This document shows, in pieces, positions 23,995-32,133 of a stretch of 64,000 bases of DNA. Made by a program: the position numbers and the translations under genes. This DNA is from an uncultured Fibrobacter sp. (GTDB lineage: Bacteria > Fibrobacterota > Fibrobacteria > Fibrobacterales > Fibrobacteraceae): contig CAKUWY010000014.1 in NCBI GenBank assembly GCA_934699585.1, forward strand, positions 26,361-90,360, read 5' to 3'. The notes below the pieces were generated by a model. That model was not told the DNA's origin and ran no database searches. It saw only the letters and a list, made by a program, of their open reading frames with translations. Position 1 is the stretch's first letter; every line of letters begins with the position of its first letter.

Positions 23995-24561
23995 CTATTT
24001 CTTGATGCAGCGGACAGAGGCGAAAATGTTCTTGTTGAAGTGTTCGTAGGCGATTCCGGAGTCGGTAATGCGGACAAGGTAAGCCCTGGAATCGTCGTAG
24101 CTGTCGTTTGTCCAGAAGCTGGCGCTTACGCCCTTGTCGGCGAAGTTTCCGTCGTAGTACTTGAATCCGGCGAAGAGGGCGTTAAAACCGTTGGCGTCTT
24201 TGAGTGCGGCGGGCTCGCTTGCGCCGAAGGCCGCCTTGAAGTCTTCTACGGTGGGGAGCGCCCAACCGGTGGGGCATACGTTACCCGTTGCAGAGGCGAA
24301 GGTGTACAGGCGTCCGTCCGTATTGCAGTTGTCGTGGTTGTTGGCGTAGCACACGCTTGAATCCGGAGTAAACACGTCCAGGTTTTCGGCCATCCAGGTC
24401 TTTCCGCCCAGAGTTACGGTCTTGTAGGTCTTTTCGGGGCAGGCGAGGGTGTGGCCGACCTCGTTGTAGGTGCAGTCCCGGTTGTCGTTGCAGGCGGTAA
24501 AGACAACGGCGGTGAATGCGACGAGGGCTGTGGTGGCAAGTGTTTTAAGAACCGATTTCAT
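23995..24561 (-). CDS. FISUMP-domain lipoprotein (Fibrobacter major paralogous domain)
   Basis: Start at 24561, with AAAGGAG upstream on the - strand. The signal peptide ends in lipobox VFTAC with Cys24. The mature part contains KTYKTVTLGGKTWMAENL, then Cys-Y-A-N-N and Cys-N-T-D-G-R-L-Y, CPTGWALPTVEDF and SVRCIKK, all hallmarks of the FISUMP family (TIGR02145-type), which is abundant in Fibrobacter and rare elsewhere. Its fold resembles C-type-lectin-like or formylglycine-enzyme-like carbohydrate or surface proteins; function is unknown. It diverges from the LysR gene; 24562-24767 between them is very AT-rich and probably holds both promoters. Confidence 0.88.
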   Translation of the reverse strand: MKSVLKTLATTALVAFTAVVFTACNDNRDCTYNEVGHTLACPEKTYKTVTLGGKTWMAENLDVFTPDSSVCYANNHDNCNTDGRLYTFASATGNVCPTGWALPTVEDFKAAFGASEPAALKDANGFNALFAGFKYYDGNFADKGVSASFWTNDSYDDSRAYLVRITDSGIAYEHFNKNIFASVRCIKK

Positions 24562-24767
24562 GGGAACTCCTTTGAATGTGCCTTGGGGCTTTTTTTGTTT
24601 TCGGTGACAAAGATAAAACATGATTTTGATATTGACTAATAAATAATTTTTTCATTTTTAATCACTTTTTTTGATGATTTTTTCAAAAATCCCTGTTTTA
24701 CCCTTCTGTATCCTGATTTTATTGTTTATATTTGTGTTATAAAAATTTTTGATGAATTGGAGTTTTT

Positions 24768-25655
24768 ATGGAACTGACCCATATCAAGTACTTTCTGGAA
24801 GTGGCACGTACCGAACACGTGACCCAGAGCGCCAAGAACCTGTGCATTGTGCAGCCTGCGCTGACACATGCCATCCACAAGCTAGAAGATGAACTGGGCG
24901 TCAAGCTTTTCAAGTCCAGCGGCCGTAACATCAAGCTTACCGAAGCGGGAGACTACTTCTACAAAAAGGTGAAGCCCCTCTACGAAGACATCGAGGCCTT
25001 GCCCGCCCGCCTTCGGGCCAAGTCCGACAAGCAGGCCATTACCGTGAGTCTCAAGGTCCTGGCGGCCTCGTCCTTTGTGACCAATGCGGTTATCCAGTAC
25101 AAGAAAGACGCTCCGGCGCTCCGTTTCTACCTGGTGCAGAAAGAGGAATCTTCCCTGTACGACATTTCCATCCAGACTTTCGCCAACTACCGCCCGCAGG
25201 AAAATCCCGACGAAGAGGTTTTTGTCTGTTCCGAGAACATCTACCTCGCCGTTCCCAATACCGCGGAATACAAGAAGCGCGATAGTATCTCGCTGCATGA
25301 ACTGGGCGACACCAACTTTATCGGTCTCTACGGTTCCAAGCAGCTCCACACCATCTGTGAAGATTACTGCAACCGCATTGGCTTCCAGGCTCATCTGATT
25401 TTTGAGAGCGACAACGCCCTTATGGTAAAAGATGCCATCGCAGGCGGCCTGGGCGTGGGATTCTGGCCCGAGTTCTCTTGGGGCAAGGTGGACAACCGCA
25501 GAATCAAGCTCCTGAAGATTACCGATATCGAATTCAAGCGCGATATCGTGGTGACGCTCCTCCGTGGCAAGCAGGACAATTCCCACATCGAAGGGTTCTA
25601 CAAATTCCTGGTAAACCAGCTGAAGCGTTCCGCCGGTCGCAAGAAAGAGCAGTAA
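24768..25655 (+). CDS. LysR-family transcriptional regulator, 295 aa
   Basis: GGAG precedes ATG 24768. The winged HTH at residues about 1-60 reads HIKYFLEVARTEHVTQSAKN then QPALTHAIHKLEDELGVKLF, the classic LysR signature. The C-terminal effector-binding domain (about 90-280) is intact, with NALMVKDAIAGGLGVGFWP near the usual sensor loop. No inducer can be deduced. The AT-rich gap to the divergent FISUMP gene is a typical site of LysR action, so that lipoprotein gene is a plausible target, but it is only a hypothesis. An acyltransferase follows 18 bp later. Confidence 0.88.
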   Translation: MELTHIKYFLEVARTEHVTQSAKNLCIVQPALTHAIHKLEDELGVKLFKSSGRNIKLTEAGDYFYKKVKPLYEDIEALPARLRAKSDKQAITVSLKVLAASSFVTNAVIQYKKDAPALRFYLVQKEESSLYDISIQTFANYRPQENPDEEVFVCSENIYLAVPNTAEYKKRDSISLHELGDTNFIGLYGSKQLHTICEDYCNRIGFQAHLIFESDNALMVKDAIAGGLGVGFWPEFSWGKVDNRRIKLLKITDIEFKRDIVVTLLRGKQDNSHIEGFYKFLVNQLKRSAGRKKEQ

Positions 25656-25673
25656 TAGCTATCTTTGGCAGCC

Positions 25674-26867
25674 ATGGAAAACAACTCGACAGATTGCGCG
25701 GTAAAGCCGGCCGTCTCCAAGCCGAACTATTTTCCGGCTATTGACGGGCTTAGGCTTTTGGCCAGCGTGAACATCGTGATGCTCCACCTGGGCAGTTCCA
25801 GCGCGCTGAATTACATGCAGGACTGCAAGTGGCTCATGCCCATCATCAGCGCTCCTGCCTTTGCGGCGGGCATCTTCTACGTGTTTGCGGGATTCTTGTT
25901 TGCAAGCAAGTTCAGCGATCCGGAACGGCGCATCCCCGTGATTCCCTTCATGTTCGCCCGCATCGCGAAACTCTATCGACTGCATTTTTTTATGACGCTT
26001 TTGATGTTCGTGGTGTTGGTGTTCAAGTTCAGCGGCTACACTCATTTGCCAGGGCTTTCTGAAATCGGCGACTGCGCCTCGGCGGGTCTTGCCAAGATGA
26101 CCCACCCCTGGCGAAGCCTGTTTTTGCACCTTTCACTCACCTGGTCCATTGTGCCTGACTTGGGCATGAAACTGAATGAGCCCTCTTGGTCACTGACTAG
26201 CTTTTTTATGTGCTACGCCATCACTCCCTGGTTCAGCCGCTGGCTTTTTCGCCAGAACTACCGCACGCTTTGGGTGCTGTTCGGCACGCTGTTTATCCCC
26301 GGAATTCTGTGGGCGATTTTCTTCGGAGCTTCCGACAACCTGTGGTTCAGCGGCTACGAGGCCAAGTACCGCTTCTTCCATATTTTTGCCCCGGTCCGTA
26401 TTTTCGAATACCTGTTCGGCATGGTGCTTTTTCGGCTGTATAGTGAAGGCGGCTTTGATTTCCTCAAGAAAAAGTTTGTGAGCGGTATTGCCCAGGCGGT
26501 GATTCTTGCCGCCATTTACGGGAGCCTGTTCCTGCTTCGGCCCGAATGGAACCCCGGCGTGAACTATTTCTTCCATCACAGCCTCCCGATTCTGCTCTAC
26601 GGACTGTTCTTGCTTTCACTCCTGAGCGGCAAGGGATTTGCGGCCAGGTTCTTCTGCATTCCGCTGGTCCGCAAGGTGGGCCGCGCCAGTTTCTACCCCT
26701 ACCTGATCCACCTGCCGATTATCACCATCGCCTGGGGCATTTGCAACCTGAACAAGCCCTTGAATACCTTGATCCTGATGGTCTTCATCTATACCGTCAG
26801 TACTCTGTACATGGAATTCAAGACCTGGCGCCGCAAGCGTGCCAAGGCGAAAGCGGCTGGGAAGTAG
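25674..26867 (+). CDS. Acyltransferase family 3 membrane protein (OafA-type), 397 aa
   Basis: I chose ATG 25674; an in-frame TTG at 25665 is possible. PNYFPAIDGLRLLASVNIVMLH is the acyltransferase-3 signature with the catalytic His region, and the protein has about ten hydrophobic spans. FARIAKLYRLHFFMTLLMF and FYPYLIHLPIITIAWG are further family blocks. Such proteins transfer acetyl or other acyl groups onto exported sugars or lipids. Substrate unknown. The gene lies directly after the LysR gene in the same direction and may be co-regulated. A second member of the family lies at 54448-55449 in the polysaccharide locus. Confidence 0.85.
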   Translation: MENNSTDCAVKPAVSKPNYFPAIDGLRLLASVNIVMLHLGSSSALNYMQDCKWLMPIISAPAFAAGIFYVFAGFLFASKFSDPERRIPVIPFMFARIAKLYRLHFFMTLLMFVVLVFKFSGYTHLPGLSEIGDCASAGLAKMTHPWRSLFLHLSLTWSIVPDLGMKLNEPSWSLTSFFMCYAITPWFSRWLFRQNYRTLWVLFGTLFIPGILWAIFFGASDNLWFSGYEAKYRFFHIFAPVRIFEYLFGMVLFRLYSEGGFDFLKKKFVSGIAQAVILAAIYGSLFLLRPEWNPGVNYFFHHSLPILLYGLFLLSLLSGKGFAARFFCIPLVRKVGRASFYPYLIHLPIITIAWGICNLNKPLNTLILMVFIYTVSTLYMEFKTWRRKRAKAKAAGK

Positions 26868-26929
26868 GAGTCAGAAAAGCCCATGGAGACAATCCATAGG
26901 CTTTTAAAATATTAGCGTGAATCGGGTAC

Positions 26930-28132
26930 TTACTGTTTTTTGTTCAGCGTCTCGATTCTTTCCTGAAATTCAGCGACCTTTTCTGCAGACAGGCCCATTT
27001 CGCGTAGGACGGCTATGGAGTCAGCACGTTCTTCCTTGCGACCCTGGCTGAATCCTTCGGTCTTCCCTTGGGTGAAACCTTCGGTCTTTCCCTGGGCGAA
27101 CCCTTCGGTCTTTCCCTGGACGAACCCTTCGGTCTTGCCCTGGGCGAACCCTTCGGTCTTGCCTTGGGCGAATCCTTCGGTCTTGCCCTGGGCGAACCCT
27201 TCGGTCTTGCCCTGGGCGAACCCTTCGGTCTTGCCCTGGGCGAACCCTTCGGTCTTTCCCTGGACGAACCCTTCGGTCTTTCCCTGGACGAACCCTTCGG
27301 TCTTTCCCTGGACGAACCCTTCGGTACGGCCTTGCACCCTGCCTTCAGAAAAACCGATTTCGTGTTCTGCTTTCAAGTCCGTCATATTCTTTACCTCGGC
27401 ATTGAAAAGTTCCTCTACAAAGTTAATCAATTTCACGGAATCAAGCAAGTGCCGGAATGTTTCGTTCTGCATAATCTTTTCGGGAACGGGTTCTTCCTTA
27501 ATAATTACCTTGATGGCACGGAGCCACTGCGCCGCTTCGGAATTGTCGTTTGCGGTGACTCCAGCCTTTTCAAGCTCGAAGAACTTGTCGATTTCAACAA
27601 AGATCTTCTGAACTTTAGGGAAGAATTTTTTGCCATGACACATCTCGTCGACGTGGTGGATATATTCTGTGGGCTCTTCTGGGAATATTTCGAAATCAAG
27701 AAGTCCAAGAAAATAGATGCGGGGTAGTTCGTATTTTTCGCTGGTGTGCACCTGGTTTTCGATGACGCGAGAGATGTAGTATTCTACTCGGTCACGGAAG
27801 AAGTCATCCCCCTGCTGTTGCACCTCCACCAGTACCTTTTCACCTGCGTTGGTTGTGCCGATGATGTCGAGGATGCAGTCCTTTTTGTTAAAGACACCCG
27901 GAAATTCCTGCATTTCGAGTGAGATATCCTTGATGGCGCTGTCACCCTGCAGACCCAGCATCGCGTTCACCAGCGAGATGAGAAGCGTATGGTCCTTTTC
28001 CTCGGCGAAAACAATTTTAAAGATGCCGTCGCTAAGGATGTAGGCGTATTTGTAAAGTTCCTGGTACTTGAGGAGGTTGTTCTTGTCGATTTCCATTGCT
28101 TTGAGCATGGAATAGTGTTGTGCTCGATTCAT
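26930..28132 (-). CDS. Rpn-family recombination-promoting nuclease with tandem-repeat tail, 400 aa
   Basis: Residues 1-225 form the PD-(D/E)xK nuclease domain of the Rpn/PDDEXK_2 transposase-like family: YILSDGIFKIVFAEE, ILDIIG with Asp89 and LVEVQQQ with Glu103 and Gln105. Rpn proteins in E. coli promote RecA-independent recombination and share descent with the transposase_31 group. A second region, about residues 265-360, is made of twelve QGKTEGF-type octapeptide units encoded by a 24-bp tandem array. The C-terminal 25 residues form an amphipathic helix (EKVAEFQERIETL). CAGGAG stands five bases before ATG 28132. Such long tails of this family are often variable; the unit number is likely to change by slippage. 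Confidence 0.85.
   Translation of the reverse strand: MNRAQHYSMLKAMEIDKNNLLKYQELYKYAYILSDGIFKIVFAEEKDHTLLISLVNAMLGLQGDSAIKDISLEMQEFPGVFNKKDCILDIIGTTNAGEKVLVEVQQQGDDFFRDRVEYYISRVIENQVHTSEKYELPRIYFLGLLDFEIFPEEPTEYIHHVDEMCHGKKFFPKVQKIFVEIDKFFELEKAGVTANDNSEAAQWLRAIKVIIKEEPVPEKIMQNETFRHLLDSVKLINFVEELFNAEVKNMTDLKAEHEIGFSEGRVQGRTEGFVQGKTEGFVQGKTEGFVQGKTEGFAQGKTEGFAQGKTEGFAQGKTEGFAQGKTEGFAQGKTEGFVQGKTEGFAQGKTEGFTQGKTEGFSQGRKEERADSIAVLREMGLSAEKVAEFQERIETLNKKQ
27054..27317. repeat. Tandem array of eleven 24-bp units
   Basis: Eleven units of 24 bp start with CCTTCGGTCTT and end in GAAC/GAAT/GAAA; a twelfth partial unit follows at 27318. Two main unit types alternate in blocks (CTTGCCCTGGGCGAAC and CTTTCCCTGGACGAAC). 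The array is in frame within the Rpn gene, so gain or loss of a unit keeps the frame open. Confidence 0.95.
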
Positions 28133-28491
28133 GGATTGCTCCTGTTTGATTGTTGAGGAGTGTAAACAGGAGTATGTGTCGAATGAACGCAGAACACCTG
28201 TTCACAAACCTGTTTATGACAGATTGATGAAGTCCACAAATGTGGACGGTGCTCTACGTTAATCATCATGGGGCCGACCCCCACAGGGATAGCTGTCTCA
28301 CGAATTGCCGGTTGTCTTGACCTGCAAAGGGTGGACGATGTCAAGCAGAGAGTTAAACGGCCCGCCCGAATCGAATACGCTGTCAGCGGGATTGATGCTA
28401 AGACAATAACAATATACAAAAAAAGTAGGGGATTGGGTCTAAGGAGCCGTAAAATTGTATATTGTCTCCGGAAAGTTTTTTCGGAGTCAAG
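28133..28491. other. 359-bp gap without a gene
   Basis: I see no credible gene here. The stretch holds short palindromes (GTCCACA-AA-TGTGGAC about 28231-28246; GGGG-CCGA-CCCC about 28269) and several CTGTT/AACAG fragments, and presumably the divergent promoters of the Rpn gene and the VWA gene. A long - strand frame covering it is antisense to the VWA gene. Confidence 0.5.
28466..28486 (+). promoter_or_regulatory. Hairpin that hides the ribosome site of the VWA gene
   Basis: CTCCGGAAA (28466-28474) pairs with TTTTCGGAG (28478-28486), one G-U wobble, loop GTT. The GGAG of its right arm is the ribosome-binding site of ATG 28492. If transcription starts upstream, initiation could be gated by this hairpin. 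A TATATT at 28458-28463 might instead place the start inside the stem, which would destroy the structure. Confidence 0.4.
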
Positions 28492-29595
28492 ATGGATATT
28501 GGTAGTCTGCATTTTCAGAATCCCGAAGCCTTTTGGCTGTTGTTGCTTGTTCCTGTGCTTGTGGCGCTCTACGTTTACCGCCAGCAGCGTCGCAAGAGCA
28601 CCATCAAGTTCCCGGCCCTTGCCATAGCCAAAAAAGCATCGCCAAGCCATCGGGTGCGCATGCGCCACATTGTGCCGGCGCTCCGCCTTGCGGCCCTGTG
28701 CTGTTTTGTGGTGGCCCTTGCCCGCCCCCAAAATGCTACCGAGGTGGAATACACCAATACCGACGGTGTAGATATTATGCTGGTACTGGACGTGTCTGGC
28801 TCCATGGGCACGCTGGACATGTTGACCCGCACAGAACAGGCGAAGCTCGGGGTGATGAACGCCGAACGGATTCTCAAGTCCGGCGATTACTGGAAATATA
28901 GCCGCATGGGGTACGCCCAGCAGGTTATTGCAGAATTCATCCAGAAGCGCCACAGTGACCGTATCGGCCTATCAGCCTTTGGCGCCCGCGCCGTTACCCA
29001 GTGCCCCCTTACGCTGGATTACGGTTCCTTGCTTGAAATTCTGGGCGTTACAGACGACCTGGCCCACGATTCTATCATGGGGAGCCGAACCGCCATTGGC
29101 GATGGCCTTATGAACGCTCTTGCCCGCTTGCAAAAGTCCGAAGCCAAATCCAAGGTGGTGGTTCTCCTGACCGATGGCAAGGACAACGCCAGCGTCATTT
29201 CACCTGTCCGTGCGGCCGAGGTGGCCCAGTCCATCGGGGTAAAGGTTTATACCGTAGGCGTAGGCAAGCGTAAGGGTAAAATCCTGAGTTTCCAGCAGAA
29301 CCCCTGGACAGGTGAAATCTCCTGGGGCGAGCGGGATATCACTCCCGAAGAAGGCATCGACGAAACCACCCTCAAGGCGGTGGCGCAAAAGACCGGCGGA
29401 AAGTTCTACCGTGCCGAAAACAAGGAACAGCTAGAAGAAATCTATTCCGAAATCGACCAGCTGGAAAAATCCGAAATCGAGACGGTGGCCTACGCCCGCT
29501 ACGCCGAAAAATTCTACCCCTGGCTTTTGGTAGGAGCACTCCTCATTCTGCTGGAGCTGGTTCTTGCCAACACCCGCTTTGTGCGGATTCCGTAG
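28492..29595 (+). CDS. BatA-like VWA-domain membrane protein, 367 aa
   Basis: ATG 28492 follows GGAG at 28483-28486. Two membrane segments at about 13-30 and 60-78, a von Willebrand A domain (about 92-320) with MIDAS motif DVSGS at 100-104, and a third membrane span near 340-360 give the Bat/aerotolerance architecture. The LDYGSLLEIL and TDGKDNASVISP segments carry further metal-ligating positions. In Bacteroidetes, Bat proteins come with a MoxR ATPase and DUF58; neither is in this window. They are linked to stress tolerance and to chaperone-like assembly of envelope complexes. The related gene at 30907 is separated by one gene on the opposite strand. Confidence 0.85.
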   Translation: MDIGSLHFQNPEAFWLLLLVPVLVALYVYRQQRRKSTIKFPALAIAKKASPSHRVRMRHIVPALRLAALCCFVVALARPQNATEVEYTNTDGVDIMLVLDVSGSMGTLDMLTRTEQAKLGVMNAERILKSGDYWKYSRMGYAQQVIAEFIQKRHSDRIGLSAFGARAVTQCPLTLDYGSLLEILGVTDDLAHDSIMGSRTAIGDGLMNALARLQKSEAKSKVVVLLTDGKDNASVISPVRAAEVAQSIGVKVYTVGVGKRKGKILSFQQNPWTGEISWGERDITPEEGIDETTLKAVAQKTGGKFYRAENKEQLEEIYSEIDQLEKSEIETVAYARYAEKFYPWLLVGALLILLELVLANTRFVRIP

Positions 29596-29596
29596 G

Positions 29597-30715
29597 CTAT
29601 TCCCCGTCTACAGAAGGCTTGTAGCAGTTCCTGGTGCAGTTTTCGATTAGATCGTCAACCGTCTTGGTGGTGGGCGTGCCGAATTCGGACCAGTAGATGG
29701 AGAAAGTAATGGGCCAAGGGCCCTGGGCAAGTTCTTCGCTGGTGGCGCTGGTGGCAATCAGTCTGTTGGCCAGAGTCTCTATCTCGGAGAAATCGTTACA
29801 TTCGGTAACAATGGCAAAAGACGAAGTGCTGTAACGGGCGATAAAAGACCCGCGATTGATGCATTGCTGCCGTAGGAACGAGGCCATTTTTTGGAGGGCG
29901 ATGGCGGCGGCCACGCCCCCGTATTTCTTTTTCATGACCTTGAACTTGTCAATGTCGATTTTCACAAAAAACAATCTCTTGGCAGGGTTCTGTTTCTGGG
30001 TAATGGCTTCCAGGTAGTCTGCAAGTTTGTTGTCATTGTTGAGCTTGGTAATTTCATCGACGGTAATTCTCCTGCGCAACGAGGTCAGGTGAATAAATAG
30101 AGTGACGATGACAAACGAGGGCGACGTGATGGGCATATCATAGAATTTGGCCTGTACCACCAGCAGAAGCAGGGGGAAAGCCATGGCTCCCGAAAGCAGG
30201 TAAAGGCTACGACGGCGAATCCTGTTGGTGCACTTGCGGGCCTTGGTCAGGCACAGGATCGATGCGGATACCACATAGACAATCGTCAGGATGTTCAGCA
30301 AAATCCACACATGGGGTCTCATGTCGAGAGGCGGTTCTGTCAGGTTGCTCAAGACATCTATGATGGCCATGACACTTACCACAAGACTTGGCAACAATAT
30401 GGGGATGAACATTTTGCGAAGGTGGTAGGTGCTTGTGGACGTAATAAAGAATACGGTCAGGAACCAGGAACAACCCATGCAGATGCAGGTGACGATCTTG
30501 AGGCCGTTGATAATCTTGATGACGGGGATGTAAGTGGAGGGAATGAACTGTCCTGTAGAATTCAGGACGCAGAAAGCGATGGACAGGTCCACCAAGTATC
30601 GGAAAACATGAACTTCCCTGAGGCGGGAGGCCCGCTCCGTGATGCCATAACGCACCATCAGGAGAATGGCGATGCTTATGAGATCAATTTCGACTACAAA
30701 GGGATTGATTTCCAT
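29597..30715 (-). CDS. Membrane protein with degenerate GGDEF domain, 372 aa
   Basis: The N-terminal half has six or seven hydrophobic spans (about 10-215), then a GGDEF-like domain (about 220-365) with DEITKLNNDNKLADYL and FFVKIDIDKFKVMKKKYGG, which are the usual substrate- and fold-forming segments. The signature GG(D/E)EF position reads RYSTSSFAIV, so the catalytic Asp/Glu and both Gly are lost. The protein is probably not a diguanylate cyclase; it may be a c-di-GMP-independent sensor or GTP-binding pseudo-enzyme. It lies between the two VWA genes, in the opposite direction, and ends 2 bp after the first one. Confidence 0.78.
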   Translation of the reverse strand: MEINPFVVEIDLISIAILLMVRYGITERASRLREVHVFRYLVDLSIAFCVLNSTGQFIPSTYIPVIKIINGLKIVTCICMGCSWFLTVFFITSTSTYHLRKMFIPILLPSLVVSVMAIIDVLSNLTEPPLDMRPHVWILLNILTIVYVVSASILCLTKARKCTNRIRRRSLYLLSGAMAFPLLLLVVQAKFYDMPITSPSFVIVTLFIHLTSLRRRITVDEITKLNNDNKLADYLEAITQKQNPAKRLFFVKIDIDKFKVMKKKYGGVAAAIALQKMASFLRQQCINRGSFIARYSTSSFAIVTECNDFSEIETLANRLIATSATSEELAQGPWPITFSIYWSEFGTPTTKTVDDLIENCTRNCYKPSVDGE

Positions 30716-30810
30716 AGATTTACCCTATAATCCAATAAGTAAAATATATCTTTTTTTTAACAAAAAAGTCATCGCCAGCAAATAAATGTGATTTTTCCCG
30801 TTTTTGGGGT

Positions 30811-30893
30811 CATTTTTTTGAAAAAATGGGGCGAAAAAGCCCGTTTTTTGTATATTCATGGGTATGCGGGCCCTGCCCCGCGCCGTTTTTTTT
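30811..30893 (+). promoter_or_regulatory. Leader of the second VWA gene with tandem hairpins
   Basis: CATTTTTT-TG-AAAAAATG (30811-30828) is followed by GGGC-GAAAAA-GCCC and six T (30829-30849) and by GCGGG-CCCTGC-CCCGC with a T8 tract (30866-30893), which ends two bases before the GGAG ribosome site. The two last hairpins look like tandem terminators and could attenuate the gene at 30907. The promoter is not clear. Confidence 0.4.
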
Positions 30894-30906
30894 CTGGAGT
30901 CTGTCC

Positions 30907-31935
30907 ATGCGATTTGCGGAACCGAGCTTTTTGTGGGGACTTTTTACCCTGCCATTTTTTGCCCTTTTGTTCTATTATGCCTTTTACCGCCGTAAAAAGC
31001 TGGCGGAGCGGTTCGTGTCCCTTTCCATGCTGCCCAAGCTTTCGACCAGCGTGTCTCCCTGGCGGAGGCTTGCCAAGGTTCTGATCCTCCTTTTGGCGAT
31101 TGCCTTTTTGTTCGTTGCCCTTGCAAGGCCCCAGTGGGGTCACAAGTTGGAACACGTGGAGCGTCGCGGTCTGGACTTGGTGCTGCTGCAGGACATTTCC
31201 CTTTCCATGCTGGCCGAAGATATCAAGCCCAACCGTCTGGTGCGTAGCCGTCACGAGATTGCCTCGTTCCTGGAATCTCTCACCGGCGACCGCGTGGGTC
31301 TAGTGGCCTTTAGCGGCGAGGCCCAGGTGATGGTGCCCCTGACGCTGGACTACGGAACCGTGCAGATGATGCTCCGGGAACTGGAGCCGGGCTGGCTCAT
31401 GCCGGGAACAAACCTAGAAAAGGCCATCCGCAAGGGGATGGATTTGTTCCGCAACTCCGGCGGGGCGGGCAAGTATTCGGTAATGGTCCTCATGAGTGAC
31501 GGCGAAGAGCTTGAAGACGCCGCCGTCAATGCCGCCAAGGAAGCCGCCGAGATGGGCATCCGCATCTATACGGTGGGTATCGGCTCCCGCGAAGGTGTGC
31601 CAATCCCCGTCAAGACCAAGAACGGAGAAGTGGCCTACAAAAAGGACATGCAAGGGAACATCGTGACCACCCGCCTAGAAGACGGGACTCTTCAAGAAAT
31701 TGCAAGCGCTACCGGCGGGTTGTACTTTTACGCGAGCCCTGGCGAGTTCCAGTTGCAGAAGGTGCTGACCGAAATCGCCACCCTCGAAAAGAAGGATCAG
31801 GCCAGCGACCGCTTTGAAAATTACCAGGACCGCTACCAGATTTTCCTCGGGATTGCGGCTCTGCTGTTCCTGATTGAAGCGGTGGTGTCCGAACGGGGTC
31901 GCCGTCGCAAGCAACTGGCCGGCCGTTTCAGCTGA
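30907..31935 (+). CDS. BatB-like VWA-domain membrane protein, 342 aa
   Basis: ATG 30907 follows GGAG (30896-30899); upstream codons in the same frame would be hairpin sequence. It has the same layout as the protein at 28492: two spans (about 8-25, 57-73), a VWA domain (about 88-300) with MIDAS DISLS at 96-100 and LDYGTVQMML, and a last span (about 310-330). SDGEELEDAAVNAA carries the distal metal site. The pair resembles BatA/BatB. Neither gene has the MoxR/DUF58 partners nearby. Envelope role is inferred from family. Confidence 0.85.
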   Translation: MRFAEPSFLWGLFTLPFFALLFYYAFYRRKKLAERFVSLSMLPKLSTSVSPWRRLAKVLILLLAIAFLFVALARPQWGHKLEHVERRGLDLVLLQDISLSMLAEDIKPNRLVRSRHEIASFLESLTGDRVGLVAFSGEAQVMVPLTLDYGTVQMMLRELEPGWLMPGTNLEKAIRKGMDLFRNSGGAGKYSVMVLMSDGEELEDAAVNAAKEAAEMGIRIYTVGIGSREGVPIPVKTKNGEVAYKKDMQGNIVTTRLEDGTLQEIASATGGLYFYASPGEFQLQKVLTEIATLEKKDQASDRFENYQDRYQIFLGIAALLFLIEAVVSERGRRRKQLAGRFS

Positions 31936-31952
31936 GTCATCGCTCCGGGTAC

Positions 31953-32037
31953 AAAAAAAGCCTTTCGGGTGGGTATGTCTCTCTTGGAGACGGGCGGCGC
32001 TCCATGGGAGGCCGAATTAGAATCCACCGGAAAGGCT
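31953..32037 (-). ncRNA. Candidate small RNA with three-way junction and intrinsic terminator
   Basis: On the - strand AGCCTTTCCGGTGG (32037-32024) pairs with CCACCCGAAAGGCT (31972-31959), one mismatch in 14 bp, and runs directly into seven T (31959-31953). Inside are two more helices: GGCCTCC with GGAG(C)GCC (32013-32007 with 32003-31996, loop CAT, one bulge) and GTCTC with GAGAC (31991-31987 with 31981-31977). A TATTAT sits at 32049-32044, six bases before A32037, so a promoter fits the predicted 5' end. No gene lies downstream on this strand except antisense to the VWA gene. It is 85 nt long and matches no RNA family I recognise. The -35 region is weak. Confidence 0.5.
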
Positions 32038-32133
32038 ATGAGTATAATATACATTCAAAAAGCCCGATAAACCAAATTATTTTGAAAATCCTTAGTCCAA
32101 TTTGGAATGAGGGAATAGCTATATTGTTTGGTG

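Noticed and set aside
27054..27317. CRISPR array
   Set aside because: Repeats are directly adjacent with no spacers and are in frame in a gene.
27015..27727. Two + strand frames with repeated proline- or glycine-rich octapeptides
   Set aside because: They read the 24-bp tandem array of the Rpn gene on the wrong strand.
31953..32037. tRNA or tRNA-like gene
   Set aside because: The cloverleaf lacks a T-arm consensus, an anticodon arm of proper size and the invariant bases; a three-way junction small RNA fits better.
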